A stretch of 64,000 nt of DNA from Saccharofermentans sp. (GTDB lineage: Bacteria; Bacillota; Clostridia; Saccharofermentanales; Saccharofermentanaceae). The notes under the pieces were generated by a model. It was not told the origin of the DNA. It ran no database searches and worked only from the letters and a program-made list of their open reading frames with translations. Shown piece after piece: positions 1 through 8,811 of this stretch. Every line of letters begins with the position of its first letter. The first letter of the stretch is position 1. The position numbers and the translations under genes were made by a program. The stretch spans positions 1 through 64,000 of the forward strand of contig JAILDX010000038.1 in the NCBI GenBank assembly GCA_024688685.1, given 5' to 3'.

Positions 1-211
1 CTTAAACAAACGGCTGTGGTTATTGCCTATCTAAAAACGTCAAAGCGTTAGGAAAACAAGACTAATCCACAGCGTCTGTTAGAAATTATAAGACCTTGAT
101 GAGGGTCTATAAAAACTACAAATTAATAATACGAGGATAATTACAGTATATCTTATCTAAGCACCGGATAATCACGGATGAGATAATTCTTAATTCCAAC
201 TGTATGCTTAT

Positions 212-246
212 AACTTCGGCTCAAAATGAGCCGAAGTTTGTATTTT
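212..246 (+). terminator. Rho-independent terminator-like hairpin
   Basis: Perfect 11-bp inverted repeat AACTTCGGCTC-aaaat-GAGCCGAAGTT followed by a T-rich tract (tgtattttt). Confidence 0.75.
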
Positions 247-353
247 TGGGAAGCATTATGCGTTTCCCATCTGTTATTCGTCTTTTCATGAGAATAGAGA
301 TGAAATAAATCTCTTAATTTGGTGACCCTCCGGGGTTGCCAAATCCTCTTTAG

Positions 354-836
354 ATGTCCTTCATAACAAAATGTGAAGAAAGTTCAAAAGTGTTAACAAT
401 TTGTAAATGTTGCTTAATTGGTAAACCGACGTGGTTACCAATTACCTGTATGGTGTCCCTCAGAACACCATGGTTAATAATGCGCTATGTTCTATCGAAT
501 CTCGATAATCAAATAGAAACGGCACTGGCAGAGAAACTCGAGACAATTCTTTCAAGAGGCATAGGAAATACAAGGCCAAGGGATTTCTATGATATCTATA
601 TGCTTTCTTCCGTCGGATATGAAACGGATACTCTAAGGAAAGCTTTTATTGAAACATCAAAGCACAGATGCAGCTACGATAAGATTCAAGATTTCCGCAT
701 TATACTTGAGAATATTGTTAACGATCCCTGTATGAATCAGCGATGGGCAAGTTATCAAAAGCAGATGCCGTATGCTGAAGGTATTTCGTTTGATGATACG
801 ATAGATGTTATACAACAAATGTTGTTTGCACTTTAG
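354..836 (+). pseudogene. Truncated AbiEii/AbiGii-type nucleotidyltransferase toxin (C-terminal remnant)
   Basis: Only the segment IETALAEKLETILSRGIGNTRPRDFYDIYML and downstream matches the AbiEii family pattern; the N-terminal nucleotidyltransferase domain is absent and the first ~45 aa are low-quality sequence running through palindromes. Confidence 0.65.
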
Positions 837-917
837 GTTTTACAGAGTGAATATGTTAAAATGCTTATGATCTAGGTCTATAATATGCTATAATAAAATA
901 TTAACGACAATGGAGGA

Positions 918-1367
918 ATATGGACCATAGAGAACGAGACTGAGATAAAGCGCGACATTAAACCTAAGAAGCGCAAGAAGACATCGATCGATTATGCTGT
1001 TGAATTCGCAGTTAAGATAGCGGTAACAATAGCAGCAGTTGTTGTTTTTTGTGTTTTTGTGGTAGGCATTCACGTTAATCACGGCAATACCGCTTATCCG
1101 ATGCTCACGGACGGTGATCTGGTGATCACGTACAAGATCGGTGATGTTGATGATGGTGACGCGATCGTTTACTGTGCAGGCGGCCAGGTGAAGCCTTCAG
1201 AAATCAAGTTTGTTAATGAGGCTATAAGATCTGACGAACAAAATGCGTTAGTTGCTACCGGTGAGACGGCAAGTGTGTTTTTCCCTTATGCTATTGCCAT
1301 GTTTCTAACAGGTGGCATAGTCCTTTTCCTGGCTCTAAGGCGCAGAAAGGAGGATACGTATGAATAA
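918..1367 (+). CDS. S26 signal peptidase-like membrane protein, apparently degenerate; start codon unclear
   Basis: GNTAYPMLTDGDLVITYKIGDVDDGDAIVY resembles the S26 box (GNSMxPTLxDGDLV); the same frame upstream of the called start (1059) encodes IENETEIKRDIKPKKRKK plus a TM helix; C-terminal TM helix. Confidence 0.6.
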   Translation: MWTIENETEIKRDIKPKKRKKTSIDYAVEFAVKIAVTIAAVVVFCVFVVGIHVNHGNTAYPMLTDGDLVITYKIGDVDDGDAIVYCAGGQVKPSEIKFVNEAIRSDEQNALVATGETASVFFPYAIAMFLTGGIVLFLALRRRKEDTYE

Positions 1368-4300
1368 GAAGATACGTGTGCTCCTTTGTGCGCTCCTTGC
1401 AGCCGCCAATATTATTGCGATGTTCGCACCGCAGGTGACAGTAATCGCCGAAGATATTGTGGAATCTGAAGATCTTACTGAGGATGAAATATCCGGAACT
1501 GAGATACCTGCCGAGACATCAGATGAGTTATCAGCAGAATCATCATCTGAGACGGAGCCCGTATCTGACGCGGTTACACCGACAGAGACAACAGCCGATG
1601 GATCTGCCACAGTAGATGAGCAGGGCCTGTACTCCTATTCAGGCGAAGCTTTTATACTAAGCCTTGATTATGGTGATTCTGATGTAACGGTTGATGACAC
1701 ATTTACGGATGTGTTGCTCCCCAGCGAGGGTCATGAATTCATCAGGGCGTACATGTTCTCAGGCAATGACGATCAGAATATCAGTCTTGATATATCAGTT
1801 CCTGAGGATGCTGAACCTCTAAGTGACGGAGTCATTGAAGTATATTCTGTCGAGGATGGTTCTGCCGGGGATGTTCTGGTAGAAGATATTTCTGCCGCAT
1901 CTGGTGTGATCGAAATTGGTGCAGGTACTGAAGGCATAGTGATAACAAAGGATACCGGAAGAAGGTTGATGAATCTGGAAGTCAATCCGGAAGGGTCATC
2001 GGAAGATATCACTTTGTCCGTAGAGGGACTTATGCCGCAGAATGCTTCTGTTGATGCGTCTGAGGTGGAAGTCGATGATGCTCTGGCAGCATACGATATT
2101 TCTATTATGGATGGTGACAATGAATATCAGCCCGATGAAGATAACCCTCTGTCAGTTGAGATCACGGATCCCCGTATCAGTGCTGATAAAGAACATATCC
2201 TGTGGCATATTTCCAATGACGGAACGAGGGAGAGGGTAACGGATCTCACCATATCAGACGGTAAGATCACTTTCATCGCACGGTCGTTTTCCATGTATGA
2301 GATAGTTGAGGTGGAAGAGCCTGCTCCCGTCGAGCCGGGAGATGTAGATGATCTTATCGGACAGACATTACATATGTATAATGTGCTCAACAATAATAAG
2401 TACTATTTTGGAAATTCTATCGCCACTAAAGGTTCGACTACTCTGATATCCAAGACAGAAGCCAATTCAATTACAACTGCTGCACTGTGGCACTTCGATC
2501 TAGTTCCGGGAACCACAAATAATTTCATACTCTCCTCCGTTGACGGATCAGGGAATACCGTCTATATGTGCATGAACGATTCCGGCAACATGTCATTAAC
2601 GGATAATGCAGAAAACGCCACATCATTTACAATCGAGCTATACGATAACAATGCGGGACAGTATTACATTTATAAGAAGGTAGGGAACAAAAAGTATGGC
2701 CTGAATCAGTTCAATGGTGTAAACGGAAAGGGCTTTGCAGGATGGGATGGAAAGGATCAAGGAAGCATTATCAGGATGACTTATCCCATTGTTGAGGAGG
2801 ATGACCCTGCAGGCCTTGACGGAAAGAGCTATGGACTTGTTATCTATGGAAAGCGTGCAGCGATGATGTCCGAGACAAAAGTGGTCGGGGAAAGTGAAAG
2901 AAGAGTTGCCAAAGCTATTACATTCCGGAAAAATGTTCTTAATCAAGAGGAACTGATCGTAACTAGTGGTTACGATATGACAATGTGGAAATTCCAAAAT
3001 ATCAGCGGAGACAAGTATTATGTTACAACAGAAGTAGATGGAGTTACCAAGTATCTTCAGATCACTGACACTTCGATAAGTCTTGTTGATGCTGATCAGA
3101 CAGATGATAACTGCATCCTTACAGTCACTCAGGGTACTGGAACGTACAGCGGCAAGATACGTATATCCAATGCAAATAACTATTCCCCGAACCTCTACAG
3201 CGGGGGTGTTAGTAACGGCTTCGGAAGCTTTAATGACGGAAAGGGTAATGAGTGGTTCAATCTGGCTACCCCATCTGAGATTAAAGAGGATGATTTTGTT
3301 TCTTATGAGGCTACTAAGGTAAGTATTTCAGACCGCGTCAGCGTCCCTGACGGAGCAAAGGTAATCGTCTATACCAGAGTCTGGGATGATGCCGCCAAGA
3401 AATACAATTACTATATTATTGATTCACTCGGCAACCTGGTTCCTGCTATCGACGATGGAAACAAGATTACCTGGATGGGGCTCAAGGTTAATACATTGCT
3501 GTGGGATTTTACCGAATACCACTATGAGGGAACAAACGAGCCGAATTACTATTATGAGCTCTATAACTCATATACACGCAAGTATCTTGCACCTCAGATA
3601 ACAGATGGTCAGGTCCTGTCTGATAATCCAATAGGTATCAATCTTAACGGCCGCAGAAACGGTGAATACAGTTCTTCTATCCTCGCCTGGGATGATCCCT
3701 ATTACCAGTACGCCGGAATAAAGACGCAGGACGGCAAGATAGTATCATGTCTTTTTACAATGGCAGAGGATTTCTTTTTTGCAATCGTTGATGATATCCC
3801 TGAAGTTGATGAAGAACTCACTGTAGTTGATACTGTCGATAATGATGACTATGGTATCACTCTGAAGATGATAGATTTCAATAATCCTCTGGATAAAGAC
3901 AAAAGGGATAGTCTGCAGGCAGCTGTTATGGGAACCAATGCGTATTCGCAGGGTGGATCACAGCCGGATCTCGTTACAAAATGGCTTGATGACGGTTACC
4001 CTACTGCTGTTTTATCCGACAGGTCTCTTAGTGATCTCTTTGGATCTGCTACAGAAGTAAATCATCTCTTCCTTCAAAACCGCTATAAGGAAAGTGGTTA
4101 TTTTGAGTACAACTGCACAGAGAATTTTGCTCATCTGGGTGATGATAACAACTTTGTCGTTTATGATCAGGTCGGAACTGTTGAGTCAGTAAAACTAAGC
4201 CTTGATCATGGACAATTCCTGCCTTATAACGATCTTACGAGGGGACAGATATCCCAGCTGCACACCAATACTACAGATGAAAGTGATAATTCTTTGGCAT

Positions 4301-7104
4301 CTGATGATCCGAGACGTGATAAGCTGCTGTATGCTATTCCTGAGGCTGAGACGAATCATTTCTTCGGAATGGAAATGAGTGCCAGATTCACACAGACAGT
4401 CAGCGGACTTGATGCCTGGGGACACGATATTATATTCGAATTCACAGGTGATGATGATTTCTGGCTATACGTAGATGATTATCTGATCCTAGATCTTGGC
4501 GGTATCCACAAAGCGTTGTCCGGCAAGGTTAACTTCAGGAACGGTGAGGTATCTCTTACAAACGAGGATGGCGGGATTACCAATACGAATCTCCGCACGC
4601 TGTTCGAGGAGGCTTATCGGGCTAAGTATCCTGATGCAACAGACGATGCAGTTAATTCCTTCCTTGCGACCAAATTCGAGCCCGGGGAGAATGTGTTTAT
4701 TGATTATTCTGCACATACGATGAAGGCTTTTTACATGGAGAGAGGCGCTGGTGCGTCCAATCTCAGGATGAGATTTAATCTCAGCGCTGTAGAGCCCGGT
4801 TCTGTTGTATTGACCAAGTCCTTGTCTGATGACAACGGTATATTTGATGATGTTGACAGCAGCCTTGCATCATTCCCGTTCCAGGTGTGGTACCAGAATG
4901 TGGAAGGCGGAGAATATAAGCTTCTGGATGATCCTGATGCCGTATCCTATTACAACTCGTATAAGACAAATGTTGATTACAGACCGTCCTATACTCTGCC
5001 GGATGGTTCCAAGACATACGATCATGTATTCTTCCTCAATGCTAACGATTCATTGCTGATCGATTTCCCGGATAATACGATCAACTACAGGATAGTTGAA
5101 TGCGGTGTAAATAATGCGGTTTATGATCATGTATCATGTAACGGCGCTGAGATAGAAGGAAATCAGGTCGGAACCAGCTCAAGATATGATTACTACAGTG
5201 TTGAAGGCAGGGTAGATGAAAGGCCTATAATCGTATTTGATAATAAGATCAGCGACAATCCTTTCAGATCTCTCAATATCAGAAAGAGATTGATCGACAA
5301 GGATGATCATGAGATAACCAGGGAACAGGATCCCACATATTTCAATTTCAGAGTATATCTCGGAAGCGAGAATGCCAGGATCGCCGATCTCAAGCCCGCA
5401 AATATGAGCAAGTACAGGGTAAAGGATCCGCATGGTTATTATTGTAAATGGGTAGTCGGATCAGGATTTGTATCTACCGGTATATCTGATGTATCGCAGA
5501 TCGACAGCGCAGAGACAACATTCTACACATCTCCTAACGGTGCGATCTCCAATATTCCTGCCGGCTATGTTGTCGAACTGTTCGGACTTCCCATTGGAAC
5601 AAAGTTCAGAGTCGAAGAACGTAAAAACGAGATACCTGTAGGATATCAGTTTGTAGAGTATAGCCGTGATGATGACCCGACTTACCAGGAGGGACAGCAT
5701 AAGGACGAAGGAAACATACAGGCCAGAGAAGAATCCAGTATCGTTACGGTCGTAAACAGGCAGGGATACGGTATAAAGGCACAGAAGGACTGGTCCGATG
5801 CTTCCTTTACATCATCCCACGATGTTATACACTTTGCGGTATATGTGAAGGATCCTGGTACAGGCGTTGAGACATTGATCAATGATTCTGTTCGTGCGAT
5901 CCGTCATCCGAATACTGAAGTGATATGGTTCTTTGATGATCTTAACGGTGTAGATTTCAGCAACTATGTCGTGCGCGAAGTAGAGGTAACATCACCTGTA
6001 TATGATGCATCTGATGACACAGTGGTAACCTCTTTCGGTTCAGTTAATAAGATAGTATCGGGAGGCTTAACCACAGTTGACGCTACTCCGAAGGGACAGA
6101 CTGACAGTTCTCCTTTCGGATATACAGTTGAGTACGATCAGGGACAGCCTACCGGTGCTTCGACTACCCTAATGAATTCCAGAACAGATAAGGTAACGAA
6201 CACCAGGGACGGAGGGATCGTTATCAATCTCGGAAAATGGAATGGAACCGACACGGAAAGAACGATCGACACGCCACTCGAAGACGGTGTATTCACGTTG
6301 CAGCATTACAAGAATGGTACTGTTGAGAACATCGGCAGTTTTACATCTGATCCGGATGGTGTTGTAACGATACTGTATGATTATGAGAGCGGCGGAGCTG
6401 ACAACTATTATATCATTACTGAGATCAAGTCTCCGGAAGGTTATATCGGACTGCCTGAGCCTGTTAAGTTCTATGTCAATGACGATCAGTCAGATGTAGT
6501 ATTTATCGACTGTGATCCTGCCGATGGATGGGCTAACCATAACACAAGACCGGCAGATAAGCTTATTGTTGATATAAATATCTATAATCCGCAGTTCGTA
6601 TTCGAAGTAGTCAAATACTCCGAAAAGATCAATGCTCCGCTGTCGGGTGCACAGTTCGGTCTGTACCGTCAGGTACAAGGTGTGGACGGTAATCCCATGA
6701 AGGATTATCTGCCTGTTTCAGGCATGGGTGCGATCTCGAGCGGCGGAGACGGTATTCTCCCCGGAGTCGACAGTACACTCTCTCCCGGTGTTTATTACCT
6801 GACAGAGAGATTTGCTCCAACGGGTTACGATATAATCGGTTCCGACATTATATTTGAGATAACAAAAGCGGGAACAGTAGAGCTTATAAGTGCACCATCA
6901 GGTGTTACGATGGATAGTCCTGTATTTGCAGACGGTACATATACATACAGGATGAAGGTAGTCGATCCCGCCAGTGGCTCGAAGGTAGTCCCCACCGGTA
7001 TCGATATGGACAGCGAAATACCGCTGATAGTAATACTATCGTCTCTGTCTGTATTGTCCTTGGCAGGATATATCTACAGCAGACGCAGCAACAGTAAGTG
7101 GTAA
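1360..7104 (+). CDS. Large cell-surface protein with fibro-slime domain and SpaA/prealbumin-like repeats, C-terminal sorting-like signal
   Basis: 1914 aa; N-terminal signal peptide; fibro-slime-like HDIIFEFTGDDDFWLYVDDYLILDLGGIHKALSGKVNF; C-terminal prealbumin-like (SpaA) segments (INAPLSGAQFGLYRQ...YYLTERFAPTGY); VVPTGI + hydrophobic helix + YSRRSNSKW tail. Confidence 0.85.
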   Translation: MNKKIRVLLCALLAAANIIAMFAPQVTVIAEDIVESEDLTEDEISGTEIPAETSDELSAESSSETEPVSDAVTPTETTADGSATVDEQGLYSYSGEAFILSLDYGDSDVTVDDTFTDVLLPSEGHEFIRAYMFSGNDDQNISLDISVPEDAEPLSDGVIEVYSVEDGSAGDVLVEDISAASGVIEIGAGTEGIVITKDTGRRLMNLEVNPEGSSEDITLSVEGLMPQNASVDASEVEVDDALAAYDISIMDGDNEYQPDEDNPLSVEITDPRISADKEHILWHISNDGTRERVTDLTISDGKITFIARSFSMYEIVEVEEPAPVEPGDVDDLIGQTLHMYNVLNNNKYYFGNSIATKGSTTLISKTEANSITTAALWHFDLVPGTTNNFILSSVDGSGNTVYMCMNDSGNMSLTDNAENATSFTIELYDNNAGQYYIYKKVGNKKYGLNQFNGVNGKGFAGWDGKDQGSIIRMTYPIVEEDDPAGLDGKSYGLVIYGKRAAMMSETKVVGESERRVAKAITFRKNVLNQEELIVTSGYDMTMWKFQNISGDKYYVTTEVDGVTKYLQITDTSISLVDADQTDDNCILTVTQGTGTYSGKIRISNANNYSPNLYSGGVSNGFGSFNDGKGNEWFNLATPSEIKEDDFVSYEATKVSISDRVSVPDGAKVIVYTRVWDDAAKKYNYYIIDSLGNLVPAIDDGNKITWMGLKVNTLLWDFTEYHYEGTNEPNYYYELYNSYTRKYLAPQITDGQVLSDNPIGINLNGRRNGEYSSSILAWDDPYYQYAGIKTQDGKIVSCLFTMAEDFFFAIVDDIPEVDEELTVVDTVDNDDYGITLKMIDFNNPLDKDKRDSLQAAVMGTNAYSQGGSQPDLVTKWLDDGYPTAVLSDRSLSDLFGSATEVNHLFLQNRYKESGYFEYNCTENFAHLGDDNNFVVYDQVGTVESVKLSLDHGQFLPYNDLTRGQISQLHTNTTDESDNSLASDDPRRDKLLYAIPEAETNHFFGMEMSARFTQTVSGLDAWGHDIIFEFTGDDDFWLYVDDYLILDLGGIHKALSGKVNFRNGEVSLTNEDGGITNTNLRTLFEEAYRAKYPDATDDAVNSFLATKFEPGENVFIDYSAHTMKAFYMERGAGASNLRMRFNLSAVEPGSVVLTKSLSDDNGIFDDVDSSLASFPFQVWYQNVEGGEYKLLDDPDAVSYYNSYKTNVDYRPSYTLPDGSKTYDHVFFLNANDSLLIDFPDNTINYRIVECGVNNAVYDHVSCNGAEIEGNQVGTSSRYDYYSVEGRVDERPIIVFDNKISDNPFRSLNIRKRLIDKDDHEITREQDPTYFNFRVYLGSENARIADLKPANMSKYRVKDPHGYYCKWVVGSGFVSTGISDVSQIDSAETTFYTSPNGAISNIPAGYVVELFGLPIGTKFRVEERKNEIPVGYQFVEYSRDDDPTYQEGQHKDEGNIQAREESSIVTVVNRQGYGIKAQKDWSDASFTSSHDVIHFAVYVKDPGTGVETLINDSVRAIRHPNTEVIWFFDDLNGVDFSNYVVREVEVTSPVYDASDDTVVTSFGSVNKIVSGGLTTVDATPKGQTDSSPFGYTVEYDQGQPTGASTTLMNSRTDKVTNTRDGGIVINLGKWNGTDTERTIDTPLEDGVFTLQHYKNGTVENIGSFTSDPDGVVTILYDYESGGADNYYIITEIKSPEGYIGLPEPVKFYVNDDQSDVVFIDCDPADGWANHNTRPADKLIVDINIYNPQFVFEVVKYSEKINAPLSGAQFGLYRQVQGVDGNPMKDYLPVSGMGAISSGGDGILPGVDSTLSPGVYYLTERFAPTGYDIIGSDIIFEITKAGTVELISAPSGVTMDSPVFADGTYTYRMKVVDPASGSKVVPTGIDMDSEIPLIVILSSLSVLSLAGYIYSRRSNSKW

Positions 7105-7114
7105 TTATTACTGT

Positions 7115-8047
7115 ATGAATAGCAGAAATATCATCAGACATTATGTAATGCCATTTATCATGCTGGCACTGGGTGCTTCGATAGCTGCGTTTGCGCTGGA
7201 GGAATTTCTGGTTCCCTTTACGATCCTGGACGGCGGAGTTGTCGGTGTGTCTATGATCATCAGTAAATACGTTCCTTTTAAACTCGGTCTGCTTACGATA
7301 ATAATCAATATTCCGTTCCTCTGGATGGGATACAAAAGACTGGGCAGGTTATTCCTGGCAAAATCCGTATTTGCAATGATCGTTTTTTCGTTCATGCTCG
7401 GAGTGTTCGAGGATATGAAAGCTATCACTGACAAGGAGATCCTGGTAGTCGCCTTCGGAGGTGTGCTGTTGGGGATCGGAGTAGGACTGATCTTAAAGAG
7501 CGGCGGATGTCTTGACGGAACAGAAACAGTTGCACTTATCATGAGCAGAAAGATGGATTTGTCGGTTGGTCAGATCGTGCTTGGATTCAATATCGTTATC
7601 TACGGGGTAGCAGGAGTTCTTTTCGGGATCGACAGGGCATTATACAGCCTGCTGACTTATTTCATCACATCAAAGGTTATAGATATTATTGAACATGGAA
7701 TGGAACAGGCCAAGTCGGTCATGATAATAACTGATCATGCAGAAGAGATCGCAGATGCCATTCATACCAGACTTGGCAGAACATGTACGGCAATTGAAGG
7801 CAGAGGCCGCATCTCTTCAGGCAAAAAGACGGTCCTTTATTGCGTAATAACCAGGATCGAGGTATCCGCGATCAAGAAGATAATTAACGATACGGACGGA
7901 TCCGCTTTCGTTACGATCAGCGATGTAAACGAGATCATTGGTTCACATATCAAGCGTAAAAAAAGCACCGTCTCCCGGAAATGGGACGGTGCTGGTGATC
8001 CCTCCAAAGAGCCTGTGATCACATCCCCGTCAAAGAATTCACAATAA
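7115..8047 (+). CDS. YitT family membrane protein (DUF161 + DUF2179)
   Basis: FALEEFLVPFTILDGGVVGVSMIISKY and GRGRISSGKKTVLYCVITRIEV...VTISDVNEIIGSH are typical of YitT proteins. Confidence 0.85.
   Translation: MNSRNIIRHYVMPFIMLALGASIAAFALEEFLVPFTILDGGVVGVSMIISKYVPFKLGLLTIIINIPFLWMGYKRLGRLFLAKSVFAMIVFSFMLGVFEDMKAITDKEILVVAFGGVLLGIGVGLILKSGGCLDGTETVALIMSRKMDLSVGQIVLGFNIVIYGVAGVLFGIDRALYSLLTYFITSKVIDIIEHGMEQAKSVMIITDHAEEIADAIHTRLGRTCTAIEGRGRISSGKKTVLYCVITRIEVSAIKKIINDTDGSAFVTISDVNEIIGSHIKRKKSTVSRKWDGAGDPSKEPVITSPSKNSQ
7958..7992 (-). terminator. Minus-strand terminator embedded in the 3' end of the YitT ORF
   Basis: GCACCGTC...GACGGTGC inverted repeat with an A7 run on its + strand left side (T7 on the minus strand). 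Confidence 0.6.
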
Positions 8048-8272
8048 TGATCCCCAGGACGGTATTGAACAGCGCATATACCGTTATGACCAAGAATGCC
8101 TAGGTTGAGAAAAACGTTTTTGCTGTCAGATTATTTGTGGGAGTCTTGGCCAACTCTATATAATCAGCCGGATAATGTAACAGGGTACTTATTAAAATTG
8201 AGATAAGAGACAATGGTTATTAATAAGGTGTATGTCTGTTTGACCTGTATACGCGTGACAGATATAATAAGT

Positions 8273-8524
8273 GTGATTAAAAGTTTTGCAGATAAAGAAA
8301 CGGAAAAAGTGTTTCAACAACATTTTTCCAGGAAACTTCCCCATTCTATTCAGGGAATAGCCTTGAGAAAAATGATAATGATGAACAATGCTAAAGTGAT
8401 TGATGATCTTCGCGTACCACCGGCGAATCACTTGGAGATGCTAAAGGGAGACAGGAAAGGGCAATACAGCATTAGAATTAATGATCAGTATAGAATATGC
8501 TTCAAGTTTGAACAGAGTGCTTGA
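8273..8524 (+). pseudogene. HigB/RelE-type toxin, C-terminally truncated
   Basis: VIKSFADKETEKVFQQ...LPHSIQGIALRKMIMMNNAKVIDDLRVPPANHLEMLKGDRKGQYSIRINDQYRICFKF is HigB-like; the usual C-terminus after RICFxW is missing. Confidence 0.75.
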
Positions 8525-8693
8525 GATAATACACGACAAGAGGAAGATAACTGCTGATACGTCACTAAGATTGGCAAAGTATTTTGGAGTATCAGAGAAA
8601 TACTTTCTGGATCTTCAGAATGAAATTGACATCCGGATCTTAAAAGAGTCCTGTCAGGAAGACTTTGATAAGATAATGCCGTTCTCTGCTTAG
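8508..8693 (+). pseudogene. HigA-type antitoxin, N-terminally truncated
   Basis: EIIHDKRKITADTSLRLAKYFGVSEKYFLDLQNEIDIR is the C-terminal half of HigA; the N-terminal half of the HTH domain is missing; different frame from higB. Confidence 0.75.
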
Positions 8694-8811
8694 AGTAAAT
8701 TGAAATAATACAAAGTTCATTGACTCTCGATCATAATATGTGACAACTTTGACACAACTGCCTGATACAATAACACTAGTTATTCTAATCTGTCTGCAAT
8801 CGGGGGTGGAT

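Noticed and set aside
834-836. TAG at the end of the AbiEii remnant (and at 8691-8693 for HigA) as evidence against UAG recoding
   Set aside because: Both are decayed, probably horizontally acquired modules, so their stops may reflect another host. Noted as a caveat, not decisive.
8100-8130. aaaaacgttttt palindrome as a terminator or operator
   Set aside because: Short AT-rich palindrome with no flanking support.
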